64,000 bases of DNA, from NCBI GenBank assembly GCA_964555685.1, contig CAZKTO010000001.1:1-64000 (forward strand). The letters run 5' to 3'. Under the pieces are notes generated by a model, which ran no database searches, had not been told where the DNA came from, and saw only the letters and a list, made by a program, of their open reading frames with translations. Below are positions 21,708-31,905 of this stretch, in pieces (the first letter of the stretch is position 1; each line of letters starts with the position of its first letter). A program made the translations under genes and the position numbers. Origin of the DNA: CAZKTO01 sp964555685. GTDB taxonomy: Bacteria > Chloroflexota > Dehalococcoidia > SHYB01.

Positions 21708-23357
21708 CTACTCGACGGCGACGAGGACCGGGTAGTGCGGCTGGCCGCCTTGGAAGGGCTCCACCTGGGCCGATGGGAAGCGCGCGCGCATGGCCCGGAC
21801 GACGCCTTCGGCCTCCGACGGCTCCAGGCCGGCCCCCAGGTAGAGGGTGATGGTCGAGCCGGCGCCAGCCCCCAGGCGCTCGGCGAGAGAGACCACGGCC
21901 GCGGCCAGATCGTCCTCAGTCACCACAAGATGGCCGGCGGCGAGACCGATGACCTGACCCTTGCGGACAGCCCGGCCATCGATGCGGGCCGCCTTGACCG
22001 CCCGGGTGATCTCGCCGGTCCGGACGGCGCGCCGGGCCCGGTCCATGGCTTCCCGGTTGGCCTCGGCGCCGGCCTCGGGGTTGAACGCCAGGAGGGCGGC
22101 GATGCCCTGGGCCAGGTCCTCCGTGGGCACCACCAGCATGCGCCAGCCCTGGGCCAGCTCCCGTGCCTGGGCGGCGGTGGTGACGACGTTGGCATTGTTC
22201 GGCAGGACGATCACCGTCTGGTGGGGCAGGCCGTGCGCGGCCTCCAGAAGATCGCGGGCGCTGGGGTTCATCGTCTGGCCGCCGGGCACGATGGCCGAGG
22301 CGCCCAGGCTGCGGTAGAGCTCGGCCATGCCCTCGCCGGAGACGACGGCGACGACTGCGGCCTCCCCCTGGGGACGGGCCGGACGGCGCGCCACGAACTC
22401 CTGGTGCTGGGCGTCGATGTTCTCCACCTTGGTCTTGACGACGGCGCCCACGGACCGGAAGTAGGCCAGGGCGCCCTGGGGGTCCGGGGTGTGCAGATGA
22501 ACCATCAGGAGCCCCTCGTCGCCCGCGACCAGAACGGAGCTGCCCATGGCCAGGACCTTCGCGCCGAGCGCATCGGGGCCGATGACGCACCGCTCGAGGA
22601 GCACCTCGGTGCAGAAGCCGTAGGAGACAGTGGCGTCGTGACGGGCGGCGTGAACGAATGGCGCCGGAGCCGTGGCAGGAGCGGCCTGCGCGGGGGCTCC
22701 CGCCGGCGCGGCGCCGCCCTGAAGGTAGCGCAGCGCCCCCTCCAGGAGCAGCGCCAGACCCTCCCCGCCGGCGTCCACAACGCCGTTCTCGCGCAGGATC
22801 TCGAGCTGGAAGGGCGTCCGGGCGACGGCGGCCCTCGCCGCGACGGTTGCAGCCTGGAGCACGGCGCCGGGCGCCGCCTCCTCCCCCCACGGCTGGCGGT
22901 TGGCGGCGGCCGCGGCCTCCCGGACGACGGTCAGGATCGTGCCCTCGACCGGGTGGGTGACGACGCGGTACGCCTGGGCCGAGGCCTCTTGCAATGCCGT
23001 CGCGATGTCGGCGCCTTTCAGGAGGGCTTTCGCCTGTACGCTCTTGCTGAAGCCGCGCAGGATCTGGGAGAGGATGACGCCGCTGTTCCCCCGGGCGCCC
23101 ATGAGGGAGCCCTTGGCAAGGGCCGCGGCGGTCTCGCCGGCCCTGGCCAAGGCGGCGGGCCCTCGCGCCGCCTCTTCCAGGGCAGCCCGCATGGTGAGCA
23201 GCATATTCGTCCCCGTATCGCCGTCGGGCACGGGAAAGACGTTCAGGGCGTTGACGAAGTCCACCCGCGCCTCCAAGTTCGCCGCAGCCGCGGTGAACAT
23301 GGCGCGGAGGGCGGGCCCGTCCAGGGCGGCGACGGGGTCTGCGACAGGTTGGGTCAT
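21708..23357 (-). CDS. fakA: DAK2-domain fatty acid kinase FakA-like
   Basis: A 549-residue protein with an N-terminal DhaL/DAK2 kinase domain. It has VNALNVFPVPDGDTGTNML (about 30-48, with the Asp residues that bind Mg-ATP) and KGSLMGARGNSGVILSQIL (about 77-95), followed by the middle and C-terminal domains of FakA. It would phosphorylate the fatty acid bound to DegV/FakB. The start at 23357 has AGAGGA five bases upstream; the frame extends ten codons further without support. It lies opposite rpmB. Confidence 0.9.
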   Translation of the reverse strand: MTQPVADPVAALDGPALRAMFTAAAANLEARVDFVNALNVFPVPDGDTGTNMLLTMRAALEEAARGPAALARAGETAAALAKGSLMGARGNSGVILSQILRGFSKSVQAKALLKGADIATALQEASAQAYRVVTHPVEGTILTVVREAAAAANRQPWGEEAAPGAVLQAATVAARAAVARTPFQLEILRENGVVDAGGEGLALLLEGALRYLQGGAAPAGAPAQAAPATAPAPFVHAARHDATVSYGFCTEVLLERCVIGPDALGAKVLAMGSSVLVAGDEGLLMVHLHTPDPQGALAYFRSVGAVVKTKVENIDAQHQEFVARRPARPQGEAAVVAVVSGEGMAELYRSLGASAIVPGGQTMNPSARDLLEAAHGLPHQTVIVLPNNANVVTTAAQARELAQGWRMLVVPTEDLAQGIAALLAFNPEAGAEANREAMDRARRAVRTGEITRAVKAARIDGRAVRKGQVIGLAAGHLVVTEDDLAAAVVSLAERLGAGAGSTITLYLGAGLEPSEAEGVVRAMRARFPSAQVEPFQGGQPHYPVLVAVE

Positions 23358-23432
23358 CGGTCCTCTGCTTGCCGGGGGCCGGTTCACGTGGTATTCTAGG
23401 AGCCAGCCCTCTCCCCGTCAAAGAGTCGAATC

Positions 23433-23615
23433 ATGGCCGTCTGCGAGATCTGCCACAAGTCGCCCATGTTCGGGTTCAACGTCAGCCACTCCAAGCGCCA
23501 CACCAAGCGCACGTGGAAGCCGAATATCCAGCGGGCCACCATCTATGTCAAGGGCGTGGCCAAGCGGGTCTACCTCTGCACCCGGTGCCTGCGCTCCCAG
23601 CACAAGGCGAGCTAG
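23433..23615 (+). CDS. rpmB: 50S ribosomal protein L28
   Basis: A 60-residue L28 of the zinc-binding (C+) type, with Cys-x2-Cys pairs at residues 4-7 (CEIC) and 49-52 (CTRC). GFNVSHSKRHTKR is the rRNA-binding loop. It is divergent from fakA, with 75 bp between the starts. The conserved arrangement rpmB/fakA/degV/recG is common in Gram-positive bacteria and Chloroflexi. The presence of the four cysteines means it depends on zinc. Confidence 0.97.
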   Translation: MAVCEICHKSPMFGFNVSHSKRHTKRTWKPNIQRATIYVKGVAKRVYLCTRCLRSQHKAS

Positions 23616-23655
23616 CGCAGGCCCCAGCCCCCCACGTCCCCTCCCACCGCACCCT

Positions 23656-24339
23656 TTAGGCGTCCGCGAGCCCCTCGACGCTCCTCCGCAGCCGGGCGAT
23701 GGCCTGGGCCACGCTCTCGCGCCGGTTGAAGATGGCCGAGCCGGCCACCAGCACGCGCCCGCCCGCACGCACGATGGCGGAGGCCGTCTCGGCGTTGACG
23801 CCGCCGTCCACCTCCAGCTCGGCGGGCAGCCCGCGCTCGTCCAGCATGGCCCGCAGGCGCGCGATCTTCGGCAGCACCCCTTGGATAAACTTCTGGCCGC
23901 CGAAGCCCGGGTTCACCGTCATGATCAGCACCAGGTCCACGTAGGGCAGGACCTCCTCGATTGCCCCAAGCGATGTGCTGGGGTTGATGGCGACGCCTGC
24001 GCGGATGCCCTTGTCCTTGATGGCCTGAACGGCCCGGTGCAGGTGAGGCGTCGCCTCGGCGTGGACGGTGATGATGGCGGCCCCGGCCTCGGCGAACTCG
24101 GGGATGGCGCGCTCCGGCTGCTGGACCATGAGGTGGCAGTCCAGGGCCAGCTTGGTCCGGGGGCGGAGCGCGGAGACGATGATGGGGCCGACGGTCAGGT
24201 TCGGGACGAAGTGCCCGTCCATCACGTCCACGTGGATGTAGTCGGCCCCAGCCTGCTCGGCCTCGGCCACCTGCTCGCCCAGGCGAGCGAAGTCGGCCGA
24301 GAGGACCGATGGGGCGAGCTTGATGCGCGGGCCGCTCAC
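23656..24339 (-). CDS. rpe: Ribulose-phosphate 3-epimerase
   Basis: Interconverts ribulose 5-phosphate and xylulose 5-phosphate in the pentose phosphate pathway. The 227-residue TIM barrel has LAPSVLSADFARL at the N-terminus, HVDVMDGHFVPNLT with metal-binding His and the catalytic Asp, HLMVQQPE, VNPGFGGQKFI and VDGGVN near 175. The first four bases overlap the argH stop, so it is the last gene of the arginine transcript. Confidence 0.96.
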   Translation of the reverse strand: MSGPRIKLAPSVLSADFARLGEQVAEAEQAGADYIHVDVMDGHFVPNLTVGPIIVSALRPRTKLALDCHLMVQQPERAIPEFAEAGAAIITVHAEATPHLHRAVQAIKDKGIRAGVAINPSTSLGAIEEVLPYVDLVLIMTVNPGFGGQKFIQGVLPKIARLRAMLDERGLPAELEVDGGVNAETASAIVRAGGRVLVAGSAIFNRRESVAQAIARLRRSVEGLADA

Positions 24340-25715
24340 GGACGCGCTCCGAGTCGCCTCTTGGCCTCCGCAATGGCCTTGCGCACCGCCTGGGGTGCCG
24401 TGCCGCCCGGCAGGTCGCGGGAGGCCACGGACGACTCCGGAGTGATGCGCAGCACGTCCTCGGCGAACTTGGGCGAGAACTTGCGATAGTCAGCCGCCGT
24501 CAGCTCCCTCAGCTCCTTGCCCTGCTCGAGGGCGTACTGAACGATCTCGCCGACGATGCGGTGCGCCTCGCGGAAGGGCTCGCCCTTCTTGACCAGGTAG
24601 TCGGCGACGTCCGTCGCCAGGAGATAGCCTCCGGAGGCGGCCTGGCGCAGGCGCTGGGCATCGAATCGGGCCGTGGCCACCGCCTCGGCCAGGACGTCCA
24701 GGGTGGCGAGGAGCGTATCGACCGTGTCGAAGAGGGCCTCCTTGTCCTCCTGGAGGTCGCGGTTATAGGCCAGGGGCAGGCCCTTCATGACGGTGAGGGC
24801 GCCCATGAGGTGGCCGTAGACGCGGCCGGTCTTGCCGCGGATCAGCTCGGCCACGTCCGGGTTCTTCTTCTGCGGCATGAGGCTGCTCCCGGTGGCGTAG
24901 GCGTCGTCCAGCTCCACGAAGCCGAACTCGCTCCCGGACCACAGGACCAGCTCCTCGGCCAGGCGCGAGCAGTGCATCATGGCGATGGCGGCCGCGGCGT
25001 GGAGCTCGATGACGAAGTCGCGGTCGGAGACGGCGTCGATGCTGTTGGCGCTGACGCGGCTGAAGCCCAACTCCCGCGCCACGGACTCGCGATCGAGGGG
25101 GTAGGGAGAGCCGGCGAGGGCGCCGCTCCCGAGCGGCATGACATCGGCGCGGCGGCGGGCGTCGCCGAGGCGCTCGTGGTCGCGCTCCAGCATCTCGACG
25201 TAGGCGAGCAGATGGTGCGCCAGGACGACGGGCTGGCCGCGCTGGAGGTGGGTGTAGCCGGGCATGACGGTCTCGGCGTGGGCCTCGGCCTGCTGGAGCA
25301 GGGCCACTTCAAGCGTGCGGAGACTCGCCTGCGCCTGGCCGGCGGCGTCCATGACATAGAGGCGCATGTCGAGGGCGACCTGGTCGTTGCGGGAGCGGGC
25401 CGTATGGAGCCTGCCCGCGGCCTCGGCGCCGATGCGCCCGGCCAGCCGCGCCTCGATGTTGATGTGGATGTCCTCGAGATCGTCGCGGAAGGGGAAGCGC
25501 CCCTCGGCGATCTCCTGGCGGATGGCGCCCAGGCCCATGACGATGAGCTCGGCGTCCTTCTCCGAGATGATGCCCTGGCGGGCGAGCATGCGGGCGTGGG
25601 CGATGGAGCCGGCGATGTCGTAGGGGGCCAGGCGGCGGTCAAAGGCGATGGAGGCGGTGTAGCGCTGCGCCGCCGGGGCCATCGGCTTCTTGAGGCGGGA
25701 CCGGGTGGGTTTCAT
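24336..25715 (-). CDS. argH: Argininosuccinate lyase
   Basis: Splits argininosuccinate into arginine and fumarate, the last step of arginine biosynthesis. The 459-residue protein has the superfamily signature GSSLMPQKKNPD (near 275-286) and HTARSRNDQVALDMRLY near 105-121. The start at 25715 (MKPTRSRLKKPMAPA) is chosen because translation further upstream runs into the TIR-like gene, whose stop lies 25 bp away. It ends overlapping rpe. Confidence 0.96.
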   Translation of the reverse strand: MKPTRSRLKKPMAPAAQRYTASIAFDRRLAPYDIAGSIAHARMLARQGIISEKDAELIVMGLGAIRQEIAEGRFPFRDDLEDIHINIEARLAGRIGAEAAGRLHTARSRNDQVALDMRLYVMDAAGQAQASLRTLEVALLQQAEAHAETVMPGYTHLQRGQPVVLAHHLLAYVEMLERDHERLGDARRRADVMPLGSGALAGSPYPLDRESVARELGFSRVSANSIDAVSDRDFVIELHAAAAIAMMHCSRLAEELVLWSGSEFGFVELDDAYATGSSLMPQKKNPDVAELIRGKTGRVYGHLMGALTVMKGLPLAYNRDLQEDKEALFDTVDTLLATLDVLAEAVATARFDAQRLRQAASGGYLLATDVADYLVKKGEPFREAHRIVGEIVQYALEQGKELRELTAADYRKFSPKFAEDVLRITPESSVASRDLPGGTAPQAVRKAIAEAKRRLGARP

Positions 25716-25740
25716 GGGTGTGGGCCTCACGTAGAGCGGC

Positions 25741-26391
25741 TCAACGCCGATTACGCGCCCCTGCGCGAGTCTTCTTGCGCTTGGGAAGCTCGTACTTGAA
25801 CCACTCGTCAAGCGCCCGAACATAATCGGGGAACGTTAACTCCGATGGCTCGAGACGTAGCTGCTGGCAGATGTCCGGTAGCACACCCTGAAATTTCTGA
25901 AACTCTGACCAGACCAGCCTTCCACCAGGGAGGTTGGCTACGTCTTGAGCAAGCCAGTCGCGTACGGCAGTGACAGCGCGACTTGCCTCGTTGCCGTGAG
26001 CGGTGGCGTCTTGGCCTGCGATGTCTGAGATGAACTGCTGGTATCGGTAGGCATCCCTATCGAGGATCAAGCATCGCTTCTGTTTCTGGATACCTGACCC
26101 AAAGAACTTCGCACCCAAGAACAGACCCAGCTCCAGCGGCATGTTGAATCGGGGCAAGCCCTGGCGGTTCAGCTCGGTTCGAGAGACGTCATGGATACCG
26201 TACTTACAGTCGCGGACGATCCTCAGGATCTTGTCCAGGCGCGTTACGCTAGCGTCATCCACCTCTCTCGCGCACCTCGGCAGGAATCCACACTTGGAGA
26301 TGGTGAACACCATGGCGTCAAAAAGCCCCTGATAGTCATCGTCGAATGGGCAATTCACAAACACATTGCGTTCGTACTCAGACGCACCCAT
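25741..26391 (-). CDS. TIR-like / deoxyribosyltransferase-like protein, possible defence effector
   Basis: A 216-residue cytoplasmic protein. The pattern fits a TIR or nucleoside-deoxyribosyltransferase-like Rossmann fold: NVFVNCPFDDDYQGLFDAM (10-28), a core strand with a phosphate-type loop; AREVDD (41-46); IVRDCKYGIHDVS (58-70); and RFNMPLELGLFLGAK (81-95), in which Glu87 stands where such folds keep a catalytic Glu. The C-terminal half has ISDIAGQDATAHG and a basic tail. I recognise the family as recurrent in bacterial genomes, but not its activity. Its codon use is less GC-rich than the flanking arg genes. It follows a 45-residue basic protein by 15 bp. The ATG at 26391 is preferred; GTG and TTG lie just upstream. 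Confidence 0.6.
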   Translation of the reverse strand: MGASEYERNVFVNCPFDDDYQGLFDAMVFTISKCGFLPRCAREVDDASVTRLDKILRIVRDCKYGIHDVSRTELNRQGLPRFNMPLELGLFLGAKFFGSGIQKQKRCLILDRDAYRYQQFISDIAGQDATAHGNEASRAVTAVRDWLAQDVANLPGGRLVWSEFQKFQGVLPDICQQLRLEPSELTFPDYVRALDEWFKYELPKRKKTRAGARNRR

Positions 26392-26406
26392 GGAACCCAC
26401 ATTCAA

Positions 26407-26544
26407 TTACTTCTTGCGTTTGGCCGCCCTGAACACGTAGACTCGACCTGATTTCAGGGCGACAGTTCGCACAGCCCCCCTCAACTGCTTTGCGCTGACC
26501 TTGCCCGCCTTAGACGAGACAGGCCTCGGTCGCTGACTAGCCAT
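26407..26544 (-). CDS. 45-residue basic protein paired with the TIR-like gene
   Basis: A short gene with a perfect GAGGAGG five bases before its ATG, coding for a very basic protein (MASQRPRPVSSKAGKVSAKQ at the start, RAAKRKK at the end; over a quarter Lys/Arg, no acidic residues). It ends 15 bp before the TIR-like start, so the two form a unit. No family is recognised. It could bind nucleic acid, or bind and restrain the TIR-like protein in a toxin-antitoxin manner. That is an inference from size and order only. Confidence 0.6.
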   Translation of the reverse strand: MASQRPRPVSSKAGKVSAKQLRGAVRTVALKSGRVYVFRAAKRKK

Positions 26545-26556
26545 ATCGCCTCCTCG

Positions 26557-26586
26557 GCGCCTGGTTGGCGCACAATGCCCAGGCGC
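26557..26586 (-). terminator. Hairpin between the MaoC-like gene and the TIR unit
   Basis: Arms GCGCCTGG and CCAGGCGC (8 bp) enclose a 14-base loop, just past the MaoC-like stop codon and just before the ribosome binding site of the 45-residue gene. It may end or attenuate arginine-cluster transcription. No T-run is present. Confidence 0.4.
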
Positions 26587-26591
26587 TCATT

Positions 26592-27089
26592 TTACACCGG
26601 CCGCGCCGTCGCCTTCTCGCCGGCCTCGCGCGTGTAGACCATGAAGCTGCGCTTCAGCGTCATCACCTTCTCGCCGCGCTGGTTCGTGACCGTCGTCTGC
26701 ACGCGAACGATGCCGCGGTCCTGGCGGCTCTTCGTCAGGCGCTTCTCCAGGACCTCCGTCTGCGCGTAGATCGTATCGCCGATGAACGTCGGCCCCAGAT
26801 GCTTGACCTCCTCGTACTCCAGCGCCGCGACGGCCTTGCCAGAGGTATCGACGACGCTCATGCCGACGGCCAGGCTCAACACCAGGAGCCCCACGACCAG
26901 CCGCTGCCCGTGCTGGCTCTTCTCCGCGTAGTTCTTGTCGATGTGCAGCGGCATGTGGTTCATCGTCATCATGCAGAAGAGGTCGTTATCGTGCTCGGTG
27001 ATGGTCCTGCCGGGCCAGTGCTTGTAGACGTCGCCGGCCTCGAACTCCTCGTAGAACCGGCCGAACCGTTCCTGAAAGTCGTACTCCAT
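26592..27089 (-). CDS. MaoC-like (R)-specific hydratase / dehydratase domain protein
   Basis: A 165-residue single hot-dog fold protein of the MaoC family. ITEHDNDLFCMMTMNHMPLHID (about 30-51) contains the Asp/His hydratase motif, and GPTFIGDTIYAQTEVLEKR and TTVTNQRGEKVMTLKRSFMVY are typical of mesaconyl-CoA or enoyl-CoA hydratases of this kind. It probably hydrates an enoyl-CoA thioester. It has no role in arginine synthesis, so its place between argG and argH is an intrusion. The ATG at 27089 gives MEYDFQERFG, the usual family start. Confidence 0.85.
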   Translation of the reverse strand: MEYDFQERFGRFYEEFEAGDVYKHWPGRTITEHDNDLFCMMTMNHMPLHIDKNYAEKSQHGQRLVVGLLVLSLAVGMSVVDTSGKAVAALEYEEVKHLGPTFIGDTIYAQTEVLEKRLTKSRQDRGIVRVQTTVTNQRGEKVMTLKRSFMVYTREAGEKATARPV

Positions 27090-27142
27090 AGGGTGCGGTG
27101 GTCTCCTCGCGTTCAAGATAGCGGCCGCCCGAGAGGTGGGCG

Positions 27143-28355
<1,213 letters not shown>

Positions 28356-28369
<14 letters not shown>

Positions 28370-29588
28370 TCCTCGTCGTCACATCAGCTCCTTCTTCTTG
28401 CTTCTCGGCGACCTCGCCCAGGGCCACGGCCAGCTTCCCGACGGCCTCGTCCACCTCGGCCTCGGTGACCACGAGGGGCGGCATCAGCCGGATCGTATTG
28501 GGCCGCGGCGTGTTGACGAGGAGCCCCTGGCCCAGGCAGGCGGTGAGAACGCCGGCGGAGATCTCCTGCGAGAACTGGACGGCCTGGAGGAGCCCGCGGC
28601 CGCGCACCTCGGCGATGAAGGGGTACTGCTCCTTGAGCTCCAAGAGGCCCGCCATGAGCCGCTGGCCGGAGCGGCGCACGTTCTCCAGGACGTGGTGGGC
28701 GATGATGTAGTCGACGACAGCGTAGGCCGCGGCGCAGGTCAGCGGGTTCCCGCCGAAGGTCGAGCCGTGGTCGCCGGGGGTGAAGACGGCCGCCTCCTCC
28801 TTGGCGAGGAAGGCGCCGATGGGCACGCCGCCACCCAGGCCCTTGGCCAGCGACATGACGTCCGGCTCCGCGCCGAACTGCTGGTAGCCGAACATGGTGC
28901 CCAGCCGGCCGATGCCCGTCTGCACCTCGTCGAAGATGAGGAGCAGGCCCCGCTCGTCGCACCACCTCCGGACCTCAGCCAGGTAGCCCTCGTGGGGGAC
29001 GATGACGCCGGCCTCGCCCTGGACGGGCTCCAGCATGACGGCGCAGGTCTTGGCGGTGGTGGCTTTCTCGATAGCCCCGATATCGTCGTAGGGCACGTTG
29101 ACGAAGCCCTGCGGGATGGGCTGGTAGGTCTCCTGGTGACTGGGCTGGCCCGTGGCGGAGACCATGGCCAGGGTCCGCCCGTGGAAGGAGTTGAGGGCGG
29201 TGATGACCTCGTAGGCGCCGTCGCGCTTGAGGCGGCCGTACTTGCGGGCCAGCTTGACGCTCCCCTCGTTGGCCTCGGCGCCGCTGTTGCAGATGTAGAC
29301 GCGGCTCATGCAACTGTTCTCGACGAGGAGCTCGGCGAGCTTGATCTGGGGGAGCGTGTAGAACTGGTTCGAGGTCTGGATGAGGGTGCGGGCCTGCTCC
29401 TCCAGCGCCTTGACGATGGCCGGATGGCAGTGGCCCAGGGAGTCGACGGCCCAGCCGCCCACGAAGTCCAGGTATCCCCTGCCGGCGTCGTCCCAGACGC
29501 GCAGGCCCTCGCCGCGGACGAGGGTGAGCGGGGTGCGCTTGCCCGTCTGCATGTAGACGCGCTTCTCGCGCTCTTGCCACTGGCTCAT
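28356..29588 (-). CDS. argD: Acetylornithine aminotransferase
   Basis: A PLP-dependent class III aminotransferase that converts N-acetylglutamate semialdehyde to N-acetylornithine. The 410-residue protein has NSGAEANEGSVKLARK near 105-120, LIFDEVQTGIGRLG near 210, and the PLP-binding Lys in SLAKGLGGGVPIGAF near 242. Related ornithine or GABA aminotransferases cannot be excluded, but the position before argG supports ArgD. A TATAAT-like box lies about 55 bp upstream (29643-29648, minus strand). Its 3' end overlaps argG. Confidence 0.93.
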
Positions 29589-29704
29589 GGGGTGACGGCC
29601 TCTGCGCGCACGCCTCCCGGCGCGACGAAAAACGGCGCACTCATTATAGCCGGTCGCATCCGTCAGCGCCGTCACTCTGCATCTTCACCACTGTCCCCGC
29701 ACCC

Positions 29705-29737
29705 AAAAAGCCGTGGGCCGGCCAGTGGCCGGCCCAC
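29705..29737 (-). terminator. Intrinsic terminator of the solute-binding lipoprotein gene
   Basis: Perfect 11-bp GC-rich arms (29727-29737 and 29713-29723) enclose a three-base loop and are followed on the minus strand by five T residues. It is placed 24 bp past the stop codon of the upstream lipoprotein gene, so it isolates that gene from argD. Confidence 0.85.
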
Positions 29738-29760
29738 GCGCAAGCGCAGGGATCACGGGG

Positions 29761-31602
29761 CTAGTACTGGAGCGTATCGCCCTTCGTGCCATCACCGTAG
29801 GGCTTGAAGTCGCGATCGATCCAGACCGCCTCGAAGTCCTCGACGACGTCGGCCACGGTGCAACACTGGGTCCGTGGCATGTTGCGGACCGCGGGCCACC
29901 AGGCATGGAAGACCTGGCTCCGGTACATCGGAACGAGGTACAGCTTCTCCAGGAACTTTTGCTCGAGCTGGGTGACGATGGCCTTCTGCTTGGCCTGGTC
30001 CCGCTCGGCATCGAACTGGCTCCATAGCGGATCGACGTCCGAGAAGTCCCAGTTGGTCGCATGGAACCCAAGGTTATTGAAGTCGCTGGAGAAGTGCTGG
30101 CGGAAGAGGAAGCCGGGGTAGTCCGACCCGGAGAGGCCAAAGAAGACGTTGATATCCCAGCTCTTCTTGCGCAGCTCCGGGAAGTCGTTGCCCGAGACCT
30201 GAACGATCCCTTCCGACGTGGCCTCGATGTAGATCTCCTTGAGGCTGTCCAGCACCACGATCATGATGTCCACGCCGGAGGTGGCCACGACGGCCCGGAC
30301 CTTTAGCGGGTTCCCTGGGCCAAAGCCCGCCTGCGCCATGAGCTGCTTGGCCTGCTCGACGTCCGCCTTTCGCGCATCACCCTGGCGGTAGCCCGGGCGG
30401 TTATCAAACGTCGACGAGGGCAGGCCCCAGACGCCGTTCAGCTCCTTGGGGATCATGACGCCGTGCTTGACAACACCCACGTTGAAGAACCCGGCGGCGT
30501 TGATCTTGTACCGGTCGAGGGCCAGGTCGATGGCCTGGCGCACGCGGATGTCCTGGAGGGCCGGGTTGCGGTTGTTGACGTTCACCGTGTGCAGGGTGGA
30601 CGCCAGCGGCGCCGATTGCAGGCCCGGGATATCGGCCTGGAGCTTCTCAAGCTGCCCGGCCACGCGGTTCGCGTTCAGGGGTCGGCTCCAGAGCGCGCGG
30701 CCCGTGCGGAGGGCGGCCAGCATTGCGGTAGTGTCATTGATGATGAAGATCTCGTACCCATCGATGTACGGGAGCGGGGTACCGCTCTTGTCCTTCTTCC
30801 AGTACGCGGGGTTGCGCGTGCCGCGGACTACCTGATTGTTTTCCCACCCCTGGTACTTATAGGGCCCGGTGCCGATGGGCGTCTTCAGGATATCCGCCGG
30901 CGGCACGTTCGAGGGCAGGATGTACAGCGAGTTGTTGATCTCGAGGAGCGAGGCGAACCACGCGTTGCTGTACCGCTGGAGCGTGATGCGGACGGTGAAG
31001 GGGTCCGGCGCCTCGACATTAGCTGTAATGGACCACTGGGTCCTGCTGAGGACGGGACGGAACTGGACGGGCAGACCTTGGGCCTCATACTTCTCGAAGT
31101 TCTTGATGCGGTCGATGCTGAACAGCGCGTCCTCGGCGTTGAAGTCCGAGCCGTCATGGAACTTCACGCCCTGCCGCAGCTTGAACGTGTAGACGGTGCC
31201 ATCGGCGCTGACGGTCCAGGACTCGGCGAGGTCAGCGATGGCGGAGGAGCCGTCGGCCTGGCCCACCCGGACGAGCTTGTTGAAGAAGCCGCGGTTGGCC
31301 GAGACGGTCCCCGCCGTGCAGTTGAGGATCGGGTCCATGCAGAAGGGGTTCAGGATCTGGACGGCGGTCAGGGTGCCGCCCGTCTTTGGCGGAGGCGGGG
31401 GCGGCGTGGGCGTGGGAGCGGGCGTGGGCGTGGGAGCGGGCGTGGGCGTCGGCCCCGCGCGGGTCGGTGTCGCCGCGGGCGGCGCCGTCGGCAGCGGCGA
31501 CGTAGGCGTGGCCTTCTCCTCACCGCCGCCGCAGGCCGCCAGGACCAGGGCGACGATCACAAACAGACCGAGAACGCCAAAGAAACGGCTGGACATAGAC
31601 AC
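29761..31602 (-). CDS. Family 5 solute-binding lipoprotein (peptide/nickel ABC transporter type)
   Basis: A 613-residue extracytoplasmic receptor. A signal peptide with lipobox LAAC (Cys near residue 23) is followed by a long TPTP/PAPT-rich linker (about 30-65) and then the SBP_bac_5 domain. It has GTLTAVQILNPF, LAESWTVSADGTVYTFKLRQGV and FHDGSDFNAEDALFSIDRI, typical of OppA/DppA-like receptors. No permease or ATPase gene is adjacent, so it must work with a transporter encoded elsewhere. The start is probably GTG at 31602, six bases after GGGAGGA; the ATG at 31596 is the alternative. It is a separate unit with its own promoter and terminator inside the arginine cluster. Confidence 0.92.
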   Translation of the reverse strand: MSMSSRFFGVLGLFVIVALVLAACGGGEEKATPTSPLPTAPPAATPTRAGPTPTPAPTPTPAPTPTPPPPPPKTGGTLTAVQILNPFCMDPILNCTAGTVSANRGFFNKLVRVGQADGSSAIADLAESWTVSADGTVYTFKLRQGVKFHDGSDFNAEDALFSIDRIKNFEKYEAQGLPVQFRPVLSRTQWSITANVEAPDPFTVRITLQRYSNAWFASLLEINNSLYILPSNVPPADILKTPIGTGPYKYQGWENNQVVRGTRNPAYWKKDKSGTPLPYIDGYEIFIINDTTAMLAALRTGRALWSRPLNANRVAGQLEKLQADIPGLQSAPLASTLHTVNVNNRNPALQDIRVRQAIDLALDRYKINAAGFFNVGVVKHGVMIPKELNGVWGLPSSTFDNRPGYRQGDARKADVEQAKQLMAQAGFGPGNPLKVRAVVATSGVDIMIVVLDSLKEIYIEATSEGIVQVSGNDFPELRKKSWDINVFFGLSGSDYPGFLFRQHFSSDFNNLGFHATNWDFSDVDPLWSQFDAERDQAKQKAIVTQLEQKFLEKLYLVPMYRSQVFHAWWPAVRNMPRTQCCTVADVVEDFEAVWIDRDFKPYGDGTKGDTLQY

Positions 31603-31672
31603 CGCGGGTCCTCCCCTTTGGCACACCACCCTGCGCACCACCCGGCCGCTGCGCCCCACGTTGTGGTGTGCA

Positions 31673-31701
31673 AGCCTAGCAGCCCCTCATCCGGCTGTCA
31701 A
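31673..31701 (-). promoter_or_regulatory. Sigma70-type promoter of the lipoprotein gene
   Basis: On the minus strand, TTGACA (31696-31701), a 17-bp spacer and TAGGCT (31673-31678). The -35 box is perfect. The mRNA leader would be about 65 bases. Confidence 0.7.
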
Positions 31702-31863
31702 CGCGCGGGTCGGCAGTGCCGACGGACACACGCTACCGCATCTTGAGTGCAGGGGATGTTGCTACGGCAGGGGCGGGATCAAGAGCGTCTGACAAGTCGT
31801 TGCGTTCTAAGCATGAAGTGCTTCAGGGGCGAAAGCCAACCCCCGACGGGGGAAGATGGGGAT

Positions 31864-31880
31864 GGGGTGACCATCACCCC
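31864..31880 (-). terminator. Hairpin downstream of argB
   Basis: GGGGTGA pairs with TCACCCC around a three-base loop, 26 bp past the argB stop. A second short inverted repeat (CCCCC-GAC-GGGGG, 31840-31852) follows. There is no T-run. It is likely the end of the argJ-argB transcript. Confidence 0.5.
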
Positions 31881-31905
31881 AGGCCAGCCATAGTTTTGTT
31901 AGCGG

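Larger units (their letters stand above)
31603..31905. other. Spacer between argB and the lipoprotein gene
   Basis: It holds the lipoprotein promoter (31673-31701). Between that promoter and the start codon is an inverted repeat CACACCAC/GTGGTGTG (31622-31629 and 31663-31670), which would fold in the mRNA leader. Two GC-rich hairpins follow argB. No gene is seen. Confidence 0.5.

Noticed and set aside
25725..25745. GTTGAGC next to the TIR-like stop codon, matching the integron core GTTRRRY.
   Set aside because: No attC-like structure or second core site flanks the unit, so a single 7-base match has no weight.
31395..31475. Tandem GTGGGCGTGGGAGCGGGC-like repeats that look like a minisatellite or CRISPR-like array (a similar run is at 55380-55430).
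   Set aside because: They encode the Thr/Pro/Ala-rich linker after the lipobox of the solute-binding lipoproteins. There are no unique spacers of constant length.
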